In this document: one piece after another, positions 18,097-26,075 of the stretch
Layout: every line of letters begins with the position of its first letter
Numbering within the stretch: position 1 is the stretch's first letter
Assembly (NCBI RefSeq): GCF_012939955.1
Contig: NZ_SPMY01000005.1
Coordinates: 56,377-120,376 of the forward strand
Reading direction: 5' to 3'
Length of the DNA stretch: 64,000 bases
Origin: Candidatus Accumulibacter phosphatis
Lineage (GTDB): Bacteria; Pseudomonadota; Gammaproteobacteria; Burkholderiales; Rhodocyclaceae
Position numbers and translations under genes: made by a program
The notes under the pieces: model-generated
Told to the model about the DNA's origin: nothing
Seen by the model: only the letters and a program-made list of their open reading frames with translations
Databases searched by the model: none

Positions 18097-18434
18097 GTCT
18101 GCGATTAGTGCTTGACTTGTTCACAGAACAGACTTCCGAGTTTCTGGCACGGTGGAAACTTCCTTGTAAATCAGACTTGTAGTTATAAGTTGCTGATTTA
18201 TAAAACGTTTTTTAGTAGCCTGTTTTTCCGGCAACGGCTCTGAAACCCTGTCAGGACGGGCTCTTGCGGGGTTTCTCAGCGCCCTCATCCACAGAGTTAT
18301 CCACAGAAACTGTGAATGAGCTAGAAACCTTAAATAACAGAAGATCTTATGCCGTACTACGAGAAGTGGCGCGAGCTTCCGCTGCTAACTAGCGATCGTT
18401 TTCTCCTCCCGACTGTCAATGGCTCTCCGACCTG
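18097..18434. other. Intergenic region hemE-priA, AT-rich with DnaA boxes
   Basis: This 338-bp gap is noticeably more AT-rich than its surroundings between about 18160 and 18235, including a palindrome AAAACGTTTT at 18203-18212. A sigma-70-like pair TTGTAG (18178-18183), 16 bp, TATAAA (18200-18205) could drive priA. An inverted repeat GAAACCC (18242-18248) and GGGTTTC (18269-18275) could form a hairpin without a T-run. DnaA-box-like sequences follow at 18285-18305. No open reading frame of interest was seen. Confidence 0.6.
18285..18305 (+). promoter_or_regulatory. Tandem DnaA boxes
   Basis: TTATCCACA at 18297-18305 is the exact consensus DnaA box. TCATCCACA at 18285-18293, one mismatch away, is repeated in the same orientation at a 12-bp interval. 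A weaker inverted copy (TGTGAATGA) follows at about 18311. They lie downstream of an AT-rich stretch, 130 bp before priA. Confidence 0.6.
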
Positions 18435-20450
18435 ATGTCCTTGCCGCAGATTGCCCGCGTCGCCCTTGATGTTCCGCTGCGCCGCCTCTTCGACTACCGC
18501 GTCGCCGATGGCGAGTCGCTGTCGGCGGGCGATATCGGCTACCGCGTACGTGTGCCCTTCGGTCGCAACGAAAAAATCGGCATTCTGGTCGAGCTGCCGG
18601 CGGCAAGCGATCTTCCGCTGGAGCAACTCAAAGTCCTTGGCGAGGTCTTTCGCGACTTGCCGCCTTTGCCCGCAGACTGGTTTCGCCTTAGCGAGTTCTG
18701 TGCTGCCTACTATCACGTAGCGCTCGGCCAGGTGATGCTGTCGACCTTGCCGGCCGGCTTGCGCGCCCTCAAGCCCGTCAAGCCCAGAGCGCCGCGGCAG
18801 GCTTCGCCAGGCGCGGCCGTGGCGGCGCCAGAACTGACTGGCGAGCAGCAGGCGGCGCTAGACTCCATCGCCGAGCTTGGCGCCGGCTTCCACGCCTACC
18901 TTTTGCACGGCGTGACCGGCAGTGGCAAGACCGAAATCTATCTCCGGCTCATTGAGCGGGCCCTGGCCGATGGACAGCAGTCGCTGCTGCTGGTCCCGGA
19001 AATCAATCTGACCCCACAGCTTGAAGCTCGCGTCGCAGCGCGTTTTCCCGCCGCCGGGCTGGTCAGTCTGCACAGCGAGCTCGGCGAGGCCGCGCGTAGC
19101 CGCAACTGGTGCGCCGCCTTGACCGGCGAAGCGCGCATCGTGCTCGGCACCCGCCTGGCGATCTTCACTCCGCTGCCCGAGCTTGGCTTGATCATCGTCG
19201 ACGAGGAGCACGACCCCTCCTTCAAACAGCAGGACGGCATCCGCTATTCGGCGCGCGACCTGGCTGTCTTCCGTGCCCGCCAGCGCGCCATAAAAATCAT
19301 CCTCGGTTCGGCGACGCCTTCGCTCGAAAGCTGGGCCAACGCCACCGCCGAGGCTGGTCGCGGTCGCTATCACCTGCTGCGGCTGAGTGAGCGGGCGGTT
19401 GAAGGTGCTCGACTGCCGAGCGTGCAGCGTATCGACACCCGCCTCGACAAGCCCCGGGACGGGCTTAGTCGTGTCTTGTTACGCGCCGTCGAGGAGCGCC
19501 TGGCGCGCGGCGAGCAAAGCCTGCTCTTCCTCAATCGCCGGGGCTACGCACCGGTGCTGGCCTGTGCCGCTTGCGGCTGGACCTCGCACTGCCATCGCTG
19601 CGCCGCCAATCTGGTGCTGCATCTGGTCGACCGCCGCCTGCGCTGCCATCACTGCGGCTTCGAAACGCGCTTGCCGACAGGCTGCCCGACCTGTGGCAAC
19701 CAGGACCTGAGCGCCTTCGGGCGCGGCACGCAACGCCTGGAAGCGGTGCTCGCCGAGCACTTTCCCGAGGCTCGCGTGCTGCGCGTCGATCGTGATGTGG
19801 CGCGCAGCCGCAAGCAGTGGGAAGTGCTGGTGGCGAGGATTTACAGCGGCGACGCCGACATTCTGGTCGGCACCCAGATGCTCGCCAAAGGGCACGATTT
19901 CCCCAAGCTCACCCTGGTCGGCGCCATTGCTCCCGATGCCGCCTTGTTTGCCGCCGACTGGCGCGCGCCCGAGCGTCTCTTCGCGCAGTTGATGCAGGTC
20001 GCCGGCCGCGCCGGTCGCGCCGAACGTCCAGGTGAGTTTCTGATTCAGACGCAGTTCCCCGAGCATCCGCTCTACGCCGCGCTCGTCCACCATGATTTTC
20101 CCGCCTTCGCCGCCGAACAGCTCAGCGAGCGGCAACAGGCCGGCTTCCCTCCCTATGCGCACCAGGCCATGCTGCGTGCCGAAGCGCCGCTGATGGCCGA
20201 CGCCCTCGGTTTTCTGAAAAGTGCGCGTACTTGCCCGGCCGTGGGCAGCGAACATTCGGTGACCTTCTACGACCCGGTGCCGATGCGCCTGGCCCGCCGC
20301 GCCAGTTTCGAACGTGGCCAGTTGCTCGTCGAGTCGCCCGCACGGCGAGTGCTGCAGCGCTTTCTTGCCGACTGGCTGCCGCAGCTGGAAGCAATCAAAG
20401 CGCCATCACGGCTGCGCTGGCACCTGGAAGTCGATCCGCTGGAGTTCTGA
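18435..20450 (+). CDS. priA: Primosomal protein N' (replication restart helicase PriA)
   Basis: A 671-residue 3'-5' helicase that reloads the replisome at stalled forks. The N-terminal DNA-binding region opens QIARVALDVPLRRLFDYRV. The helicase core has Walker A GVTGSGKT (residues 159-166), IVDEEHDPSFKQQ (motif II), GSATPSLES (motif III) and a C-terminal lobe with VGTQMLAKGHDFP and QVAGRAGRAERPGEF. The zinc-binding region (about residues 375-425) carries paired cysteines CAACGW, CHRC, CHHCG and CPTCG. The product is somewhat shorter than the 732 aa of E. coli but contains every domain. The start is the ATG at 18435. Confidence 0.97.
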   Translation: MSLPQIARVALDVPLRRLFDYRVADGESLSAGDIGYRVRVPFGRNEKIGILVELPAASDLPLEQLKVLGEVFRDLPPLPADWFRLSEFCAAYYHVALGQVMLSTLPAGLRALKPVKPRAPRQASPGAAVAAPELTGEQQAALDSIAELGAGFHAYLLHGVTGSGKTEIYLRLIERALADGQQSLLLVPEINLTPQLEARVAARFPAAGLVSLHSELGEAARSRNWCAALTGEARIVLGTRLAIFTPLPELGLIIVDEEHDPSFKQQDGIRYSARDLAVFRARQRAIKIILGSATPSLESWANATAEAGRGRYHLLRLSERAVEGARLPSVQRIDTRLDKPRDGLSRVLLRAVEERLARGEQSLLFLNRRGYAPVLACAACGWTSHCHRCAANLVLHLVDRRLRCHHCGFETRLPTGCPTCGNQDLSAFGRGTQRLEAVLAEHFPEARVLRVDRDVARSRKQWEVLVARIYSGDADILVGTQMLAKGHDFPKLTLVGAIAPDAALFAADWRAPERLFAQLMQVAGRAGRAERPGEFLIQTQFPEHPLYAALVHHDFPAFAAEQLSERQQAGFPPYAHQAMLRAEAPLMADALGFLKSARTCPAVGSEHSVTFYDPVPMRLARRASFERGQLLVESPARRVLQRFLADWLPQLEAIKAPSRLRWHLEVDPLEF

Positions 20451-20985
20451 TGCGGGGGATGGGCTATGGCTTGCCGGGATTTGTCACGCGCCGCTCTTGC
20501 GGAGATGAAATGGCTGGCCAAGGCCCTGCTCCCCTCCACCCTTGTGGGGAGAGGGGGGTTGCACTCGCTGCAAGCGGCGCGGCGCAGTGATGACCGCCGC
20601 GGTGATTGATTGACGACGACCACAGTGGCAGGGATACTCTGCCTGCATGCCGGTTAGCGGTCCTGTGGCGTGATTCATGTCACGCCGGTCAGCGAGCACA
20701 TCGGCTATCTTTCCGTTTGCCGGGGAATGAGTTGCGCGCTGTCATCCACTGCGCCTGCCGCCAGCTGGCGGGGCAGTCAAAGTCAGCCGGAGCCCGTTTC
20801 CCGGCGCCAAGCGCTGCCGTGTGCCCGCCCCCGTCGAACATGATGAATATGATGAATATGATGAATGCGATGAAAACGACGAACAAGGTGCTGGGCGTGA
20901 CGGGCTGCCAGCGGAAAGCAGACACAGCGCGCAGCGGACTACCCCGTCGGCGCTTTTTTTCCCAGTAGCGGCAAGGAGTCCTGAC
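20451..20985. other. Intergenic region priA-ppx
   Basis: A 535-bp gap without a convincing gene. It holds a GC-rich imperfect hairpin (CCCCTCCAC near 20537 with GTGGGGAG downstream), a 14-bp perfect palindrome CCGCCAGCTGGCGG at 20758-20771, a tandem repeat at 20840-20866, and a T7 run at 20954-20960 after a weak GC stem. A CTGTCAT half-site at 20739-20745 resembles half a Pho box, but no second half follows at the right spacing. The ppx promoter must lie here. Confidence 0.6.
20840..20866 (+). repeat. Tandem 9-bp repeat (3 copies of ATGATGAAT)
   Basis: Three perfect head-to-tail copies of ATGATGAAT upstream of ppx. The reading frame continues as a 42-codon ORF (20840-20968) rich in Met and Asn at its start, ending 17 bp before ppx. 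No Shine-Dalgarno precedes it. A slippage-prone leader sequence is the simplest description. Confidence 0.8.
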
Positions 20986-22527
20986 ATGCCTTCCGAATTC
21001 GTAGCGGCGATTGACCTCGGGTCTAACAGCTTCCATATGATCGTCGCCCGCCTGGTCAATGGGCAGGTGCAGGTTCATGACCGTTTGCGCGAGATGGTCC
21101 AGTTGGCGGGCGGTCTCGATGCGCGCAACCGCCTGTCGCAGGAATCGCAAAAACGCGCCCTCGAATGCCTCGCACGCTTTGGCCAACGGCTGCGTGACAT
21201 TCCGCCCGAGCAGTTGCGCATTGTCGGTACCAATACCCTGCGCCAGGCACGCAACAGTGCCGAGTTCGTGGCGCGCGCAGAACAGGTTCTCGGCCACAAA
21301 GTGGAGATCGTCCGCGGCCAGGAAGAAGCACGCCTGATCTACCTGGGCGTGGCGCACAGTGTCGGCGATGTCTCCGGGCAGCGCCTGGTGATCGATATTG
21401 GCGGCGGCAGCACCGAGCTGATCATCGGAGAAAAATTCGATCCCCTGCACCTGGCCAGCTTGAAGATGGGTTGCGTCAGCTTGAGCCGTGCCTGCTTTGG
21501 CGATGGGCGCTTGACCGCGAGCCGCCTGCGCGAGGCCGAACTTCTGGTGCAACTGACCCTGGAGCCGGTGCGCCAGGAATATCTGGCGCGTGGCTGGGGC
21601 GTGGTCACCGGCGCGTCGGGCTCGATCAAGGCGATCCAGGACGTGCTCATCAGCGAAGGCTGGAGCCGCGAGGGAATCACTTGCGAAGCCTTGCGCCGGC
21701 TGCGTGCCGAGCTGCTTGAAATGCGCGACACGGCGGCGATTGCCGGCCGCTGGCAACTCGACCCGGCGCGGGCGCGGGTCTTTGTCGGCGGCTTCGTTGT
21801 CCTGCACGGGCTCTGCGAGGCGCTCGCCATCGAGGAACTCGAGGTCTCCGAAGGTGCCCTGCGCGAAGGCCTGATCTATGACCTGCTGGGCCGTATCCGC
21901 CACGAGGACGTGCGCGACCGAACCATCGCCGAAGTCATCAGCCGCTTCAACCTGGACGAAGGCCAGGCGGGCCGCGTCTGTGCGACCGCACAGGCTCTGC
22001 TGCGGCAGGTCAGCAGCAAATGGCGGCTCGCCGACGAAGCGGCGGCGCCGGTGCTCGAACGCGCCGCTCGCCTGCATGAAACGGGTCTCCTGCTGACCCA
22101 CGACCAGCACCACAAACACGGCGCTTACGTGCTTGAACATGCCGATTTGCCCGGCTATTCGCGCGACGATCAACTGCTGTTGTCGGCGCTGGTCAGGCGC
22201 CACCGCCGCTCTTTCCCGAGCAAGGCCTTCGCGCATTTGCCGAGCGACTGGGCGCGCATGGCGCCGCGCCTGTGCGTCCTCCTGCGCCTGGCGGTGGTGC
22301 TGCACCGTAGCCGCAGCAGCGTGCCCTTGCCGGCCATTGGGCTACGCGTCGACCGGGGACAGCTTGAGCTGCGCTTCCCGCCTGCCTGGCTTGAAGAGCA
22401 TCCGCTGACCCGCGCCGACCTGCAAAACGAAGCGCGCCTGCTGCGCAAGGCGGGTTTCGCCTTGCGGCTGGGTAGCCCCGACAGCAAGCTGACGCCAGCG
22501 ACCTCGGCCACGCCGGCCGCGCCATGA
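20986..22527 (+). CDS. ppx: Exopolyphosphatase (Ppx/GppA family)
   Basis: A 513-residue enzyme that releases phosphate from polyphosphate chain ends, or hydrolyses pppGpp. The ASKHA phosphate-binding loops are VAAIDLGSNSFHMIV at the N terminus and VIDIGGGSTELII around residue 140. A glycine-rich GASGSIKAI and a C-terminal HD-like domain (about residues 310-500) complete the fold. The start is fixed by AAGGAG at 20973-20978, 7 bp before the ATG. A longer in-frame reading to 20821 would add an acidic D-E-Y repeat encoded by the tandem repeat and is rejected. Length matches E. coli Ppx (513 aa). No ppk is adjacent. Confidence 0.95.
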   Translation: MPSEFVAAIDLGSNSFHMIVARLVNGQVQVHDRLREMVQLAGGLDARNRLSQESQKRALECLARFGQRLRDIPPEQLRIVGTNTLRQARNSAEFVARAEQVLGHKVEIVRGQEEARLIYLGVAHSVGDVSGQRLVIDIGGGSTELIIGEKFDPLHLASLKMGCVSLSRACFGDGRLTASRLREAELLVQLTLEPVRQEYLARGWGVVTGASGSIKAIQDVLISEGWSREGITCEALRRLRAELLEMRDTAAIAGRWQLDPARARVFVGGFVVLHGLCEALAIEELEVSEGALREGLIYDLLGRIRHEDVRDRTIAEVISRFNLDEGQAGRVCATAQALLRQVSSKWRLADEAAAPVLERAARLHETGLLLTHDQHHKHGAYVLEHADLPGYSRDDQLLLSALVRRHRRSFPSKAFAHLPSDWARMAPRLCVLLRLAVVLHRSRSSVPLPAIGLRVDRGQLELRFPPAWLEEHPLTRADLQNEARLLRKAGFALRLGSPDSKLTPATSATPAAP

Positions 22528-22630
22528 ACAGCCAGCCGGGCCGTAGCGCTGCGCCGCGGCAGCTTGCTGCCGGGGTGTTGCCGGCGCAGGGGCCTTGTGC
22601 TGGCCGCCCGACGATCCGTGCGCCGCGCCG

Positions 22631-23869
22631 GTGATACGCATCTTCCTGCTCCTGCCGCTGCTCGCCGCCGCAGTCCTTTTTCTGGCCGGCCTCGAGACGG
22701 CGCCGCTGGTCAGCCGCAGCGCAAGCATTTCTCCCGCGTCGGTCGCCGAAGCTCGTGGGCTTTTGCTCAGCAACGACCCGCGCCGACTGCACCGTGGCGA
22801 ACAACGAACGGCGCAGATTCCGGTGGCGCTGATCGACGAGGCCTTCAACCATCTGGCCACCCGCAGCCTGCACGGACGCGGCGCATTTGCCCTGGTCGAC
22901 GAGACGGGTGAGTTCCGCTTTTGCGTTCCCGTCCAGCTTCCCGGTCTAAGCGGCGCTCGCTATCTGAATCTGCGCGCCGTTTTTCACGCCGGAGGTGGGC
23001 GTGGGCAAGCGCAGCTGGCATCCGCGTCGCTGGGATCGCTGTCGATACCACCGCGCCTGTTCGAGTGGCTGAGCGTTTCGGTGATCGAGATTGCCGGTCT
23101 TGGCGAGCAGTGGCAGCTGTTGCGGAAAGCTTTTCGTCGCCTCGACTTCGTGCCAGCGCGCAGCGCGGTCGCTTTTACCTACGTCTGGGAGCCGGGCCTG
23201 CTCGATCGTGCCCGCGCCCTCGCCTTTACTCCGGGCGATAACCAGCGTGTCGAGGCCGCGCAGCGCGCGCTGGCCAGCCTGCTCATGAACTACCCGGTCA
23301 ACGCCCGCGTGCCCCTGAGCGAGGTTCTGCCTCCCTTGCTGGCCGGTCCTGAGGGTGAAGAAACGCTGCAGAAACGACGCGCGGCGCTGCTCGTCCTGGC
23401 CGCCTATGAGTCGGGAAAAAGCCTCGACGCTCTTTTTCCACAAGCCAGCGACTGGCCGCGTCCACGGCGCCTGAAGCTCGAGTTGCTGGGGCGCTACGAC
23501 AGCGCGCAGCATTTCGCCATTTCGGCCGCTCTGGCGGTCTGGGCCGGCGAACCGGCGGCCAACGCCATAGGCGTGTACAAGGAAATCGACGACTCTCGCC
23601 GCGGCAGCGGATTCTCGTTTGCCGACCTGGCCGCCGATCGCGCCGGGACCCGCTTCGGGGAATTGCTGCTGGACGACCCAGCGCGCGTCAACGCCGCCCT
23701 GCGCGGGTCTCTGCGCGACAGCGATCTGGCACCGCCGCTGGGCGGGCTCCCCGAGTATCTGTCGGCAGCCCAGTTCGAGCGCCGCTACGGTGGCCAGGAT
23801 AGCCCTGCCTATCGGCAAGTGAGCGCCGACATCGAGGCGCGGGTGGCCGCACTACCCCTGTATCGCTGA
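22631..23869 (+). CDS. Uncharacterised membrane-anchored protein
   Basis: I do not recognise a named family. The product (about 412 residues from a GTG at 22631) begins VIRIFLLLPLLAAAVLFLAG, a single N-terminal anchor or uncleaved signal, so the rest should be periplasmic. An in-frame ATG at 22595 is possible but places hydrophilic residues before the anchor. The C-terminal third contains FSFADLAADRAGTRFGELLL, which looks like a conserved core. An acidic/basic alpha-plus-beta body and no cysteine pairs or catalytic triad are apparent. It lies 103 bp after ppx on the same strand and may be co-transcribed. Codon use resembles the neighbours, so it is a native gene rather than a recent arrival. 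Confidence 0.75.
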   Translation: MIRIFLLLPLLAAAVLFLAGLETAPLVSRSASISPASVAEARGLLLSNDPRRLHRGEQRTAQIPVALIDEAFNHLATRSLHGRGAFALVDETGEFRFCVPVQLPGLSGARYLNLRAVFHAGGGRGQAQLASASLGSLSIPPRLFEWLSVSVIEIAGLGEQWQLLRKAFRRLDFVPARSAVAFTYVWEPGLLDRARALAFTPGDNQRVEAAQRALASLLMNYPVNARVPLSEVLPPLLAGPEGEETLQKRRAALLVLAAYESGKSLDALFPQASDWPRPRRLKLELLGRYDSAQHFAISAALAVWAGEPAANAIGVYKEIDDSRRGSGFSFADLAADRAGTRFGELLLDDPARVNAALRGSLRDSDLAPPLGGLPEYLSAAQFERRYGGQDSPAYRQVSADIEARVAALPLYR

Positions 23870-23928
23870 GCACTGGCCCGGCCAGAACAGCCGGGAAGCT
23901 GCGGCAATGCTTCTCTCTGTGACTCGCT

Positions 23929-24627
23929 TCAGCCTTGGCGGGGATGGAACAGCGTCCGTGCGACTTCCGGCGTGCCACTGTTGGCGCGTAGCCAGTTCAG
24001 GCGGTCTTGCAGCTTCTTCTGCCAGCTGGGCGTCAAGCCGGGCGCTGCTGACAAACGTTCCAGGATCGCCGGATCGGGTCGGTGTTCGCGCCAGATTTGC
24101 CATAGCTCGGCAAGAGAAACTGCGCCCGGCAGACGCTCGATCAATTCGAGCCGGTCGCCGCTGCTGATCGTCGCTCCTTCGAGCACACGGTAGTACCAGC
24201 CAGTCAGACCGGTCTCGGCGATCAGCCGTGCGACGCCATCGTGAGCGTAGCGATGGTCGATCTTCCAGCACGGGCTGCGCGGCTGGCTGACCTGAACCCG
24301 GGCGCGCCCGAGGCTGAAGATGTCGCCGATGAAGACCGTCCTTTCGTCGACCGCGGCGGCCGAAATGTTCTCGCCGATACTGCCGACGAGCAGTTGCGCG
24401 GCAATCGCCGGTAACTGCTCGGCCAGACGCCGATAGCTGTCCACGGCGTACTGATGCAGGGCTTTCTCTGGCCCGCCGTGGACCCGCCGGTCGGCCTGGA
24501 TGTCTCCGGCCAGACCTGCAAGGCTCAGCTCCACCGGGCCAATGACCGGTTTCTTGTAGATCCCGGTCGACTGTCCGTGTTCCTCGATCCTCGTCAAGCC
24601 GCCGCTGAACAGCACGATTTCCGTCAT
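23929..24627 (-). CDS. MOSC-domain protein (YiiM-like)
   Basis: About 232 residues with the MOSC beta-barrel signature: GDIQADRRVHGGPEKALHQY near residues 41-60 and the conserved cysteine in SQPRSPCWKI at about residue 120. MOSC proteins bind a sulfur-ligated molybdenum cofactor; stand-alone members detoxify N-hydroxylated base analogues in E. coli (YiiM, YcbX). I place the start at 24627, where the ATG overlaps the stop of the ROK kinase gene (ATGA); a start 12 bp upstream is also possible. A C-terminal helical segment (about 175-232) matches the YiiM 3-alpha extension. The two genes form an operon, with no obvious metabolic link between them. Confidence 0.88.
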   Translation of the reverse strand: MTEIVLFSGGLTRIEEHGQSTGIYKKPVIGPVELSLAGLAGDIQADRRVHGGPEKALHQYAVDSYRRLAEQLPAIAAQLLVGSIGENISAAAVDERTVFIGDIFSLGRARVQVSQPRSPCWKIDHRYAHDGVARLIAETGLTGWYYRVLEGATISSGDRLELIERLPGAVSLAELWQIWREHRPDPAILERLSAAPGLTPSWQKKLQDRLNWLRANSGTPEVARTLFHPRQG

Positions 24628-25526
24628 CTCTCGTTCCATAGCCAGGCGGCGCCGCGAACGCCGGAAGAGTCGCCATGCACGTTACGCAACAGCCGCGTGC
24701 GAATGACATCGGAAAAGACGTGCCTGGCCCACAGGCGCGGCACGGCGTCATATAGACGCTGGATATTCGAAAGGCCGCCGCCGAGCACGATGACCTGTGG
24801 ATCGAGGATGTTGACCACCTGCGCCAGCGCCTTGGCCAGGCGGCGCTCGTAGCGCGCCAGGGTCTGTTCGCAGTTCAGGTCACCGGTTGCGGCAGCGGCG
24901 CAGATCTGCTCGGCAGCGAGCGCTTCGCCACCATGTCGCAGGTGGTCGGCACAAAGCGCCGGCCCCGACAACCAGGTTTCGACGCAGCCGAAGCGCCCGC
25001 AGTAGCAACACGGTGGCGGCAGGCTCTCTTCTTGCGGTCTCGGTAAGGGGTTATGCCCCCATTCGCCGGCAATGCTGTTGGCTCCGTTCAGCACGCCTTG
25101 ATTGACGACGATGCCGCCGCCGACGCCGGTGCCGAGAATCACCCCGAAAACGACTTCCGCGCCTTCGCCGGCGCCGTCGATGGCTTCCGAAAGAGCAAAG
25201 CAGTTGGCGTCGTTGGCCAGGCGTATTTCACGCCGTAAGAGCACCTGCAGGTCTTCGCGCAGCGCTTCGCCGATCAGGCAGGTCGAGTTGGCGTTTTTTA
25301 TGCGGCCATCAACGGTCGATTCCGCGCCAGGCACGCCGATGCCGACGCTGCCGGACTCGCCAAGCTCGCTTTCCGCAGCTTCGATCAGCCCGCTGACCGT
25401 CCTGAGCGTGCCCCGGTAATCGCCCTGCGGCGTCGGACAGCGCCGCCGCAGCAAGACGCGGCCGGCGTCGTCGAGCGCGATGAGCTCGATCTTGCTGCCG
25501 CCAAGGTCTATGCCAATACGTAACAC
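24624..25526 (-). CDS. ROK-family sugar kinase
   Basis: A 300-residue ATP-dependent hexose or N-acetylhexosamine kinase. The phosphate loop is in IGIDLGGSKIEL (residues 4-15), the catalytic base Asp106 in LANDANCF, and the adenosine loop in GTGVGGGIV (132-140). The ROK zinc site is His158 (GEWGH) plus Cys174, Cys176 and Cys181 in CYCGRFGCVETW. The pattern fits fructokinase (Mak) or NagK-type enzymes; the sugar cannot be assigned. It starts with GTG at 25526 and overlaps the MOSC gene. No transcriptional-repressor helix-turn-helix precedes the kinase domain, so it is an enzyme rather than a NagC-like regulator. Confidence 0.9.
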   Translation of the reverse strand: MLRIGIDLGGSKIELIALDDAGRVLLRRRCPTPQGDYRGTLRTVSGLIEAAESELGESGSVGIGVPGAESTVDGRIKNANSTCLIGEALREDLQVLLRREIRLANDANCFALSEAIDGAGEGAEVVFGVILGTGVGGGIVVNQGVLNGANSIAGEWGHNPLPRPQEESLPPPCCYCGRFGCVETWLSGPALCADHLRHGGEALAAEQICAAAATGDLNCEQTLARYERRLAKALAQVVNILDPQVIVLGGGLSNIQRLYDAVPRLWARHVFSDVIRTRLLRNVHGDSSGVRGAAWLWNER

Positions 25527-25658
25527 AATCGATGCGCCTTGCCTGAAATCCCGCGGACTGGTGCGGGCTGTGCTGCGGGCTACCCGCGGCTGGCCGCTGG
25601 TCGGAAAAAGGAAACCGAAACAAAAACAGGCCAGGCTCGTTTTCGCCCGATGTTGTCC

Positions 25659-26012
25659 CTATCTGGCGTTCACCTTGTCCAGTGCCTGCTCCCGAATCAG
25701 CAGCGCGGTCAGAAGGGCGTGCAGGACGACCGCGGGCCACAGCAGGATGCCCGTCGAAATGCCGGTGAAGCCAAGATAGGCGAGGTACAGCGTGACCGCT
25801 GCGCCGTAGACCAACATGCCGAGCCGCGGCGGGCCGGGCCAGCAGGCGAGCCCAAGGGCGATCAGGGCAATGCCGGCGACGCGGGCGACGGGTATGGCGA
25901 TGCCCGTCAGCTCCTCGCCCAATAACAGGCGCCCAACGAGCGATGGGAGGATCAGCAAGGCCAGGCCGGTGGCGATTTCTCCCGCCGCGGCGAAAACCAG
26001 GGCCGATCTCAT
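25659..26012 (-). CDS. Small four-TM membrane protein
   Basis: A 117-residue hydrophobic protein with four predicted transmembrane helices (about residues 3-24, 42-60, 66-86 and 90-110) joined by very short loops. No catalytic or ligand motif is visible. It lies 63 bp downstream of the arylsulfatase gene on the same strand and could be co-transcribed with it. Similar small proteins of unknown function often accompany sulfatases or NnrS genes, and the function here is unknown. Confidence 0.7.
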   Translation of the reverse strand: MRSALVFAAAGEIATGLALLILPSLVGRLLLGEELTGIAIPVARVAGIALIALGLACWPGPPRLGMLVYGAAVTLYLAYLGFTGISTGILLWPAVVLHALLTALLIREQALDKVNAR

Positions 26013-26075
26013 GGCCCGGCCTGGCCCTGGCTGCGCAGCTCGCTCACGCGACTCGTTTTGCGTAAGCGCCGATCC

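Noticed and set aside
18144..18164. Sigma-54-like start TGGCAC in the hemE-priA spacer
   Set aside because: The -12 element (TTGC at the right distance) is absent; the sequence continues GGTGGAAACT.
20739..20760. Possible Pho box upstream of ppx
   Set aside because: Only one CTGTCAT half is present; the second half 11 bp downstream does not match.
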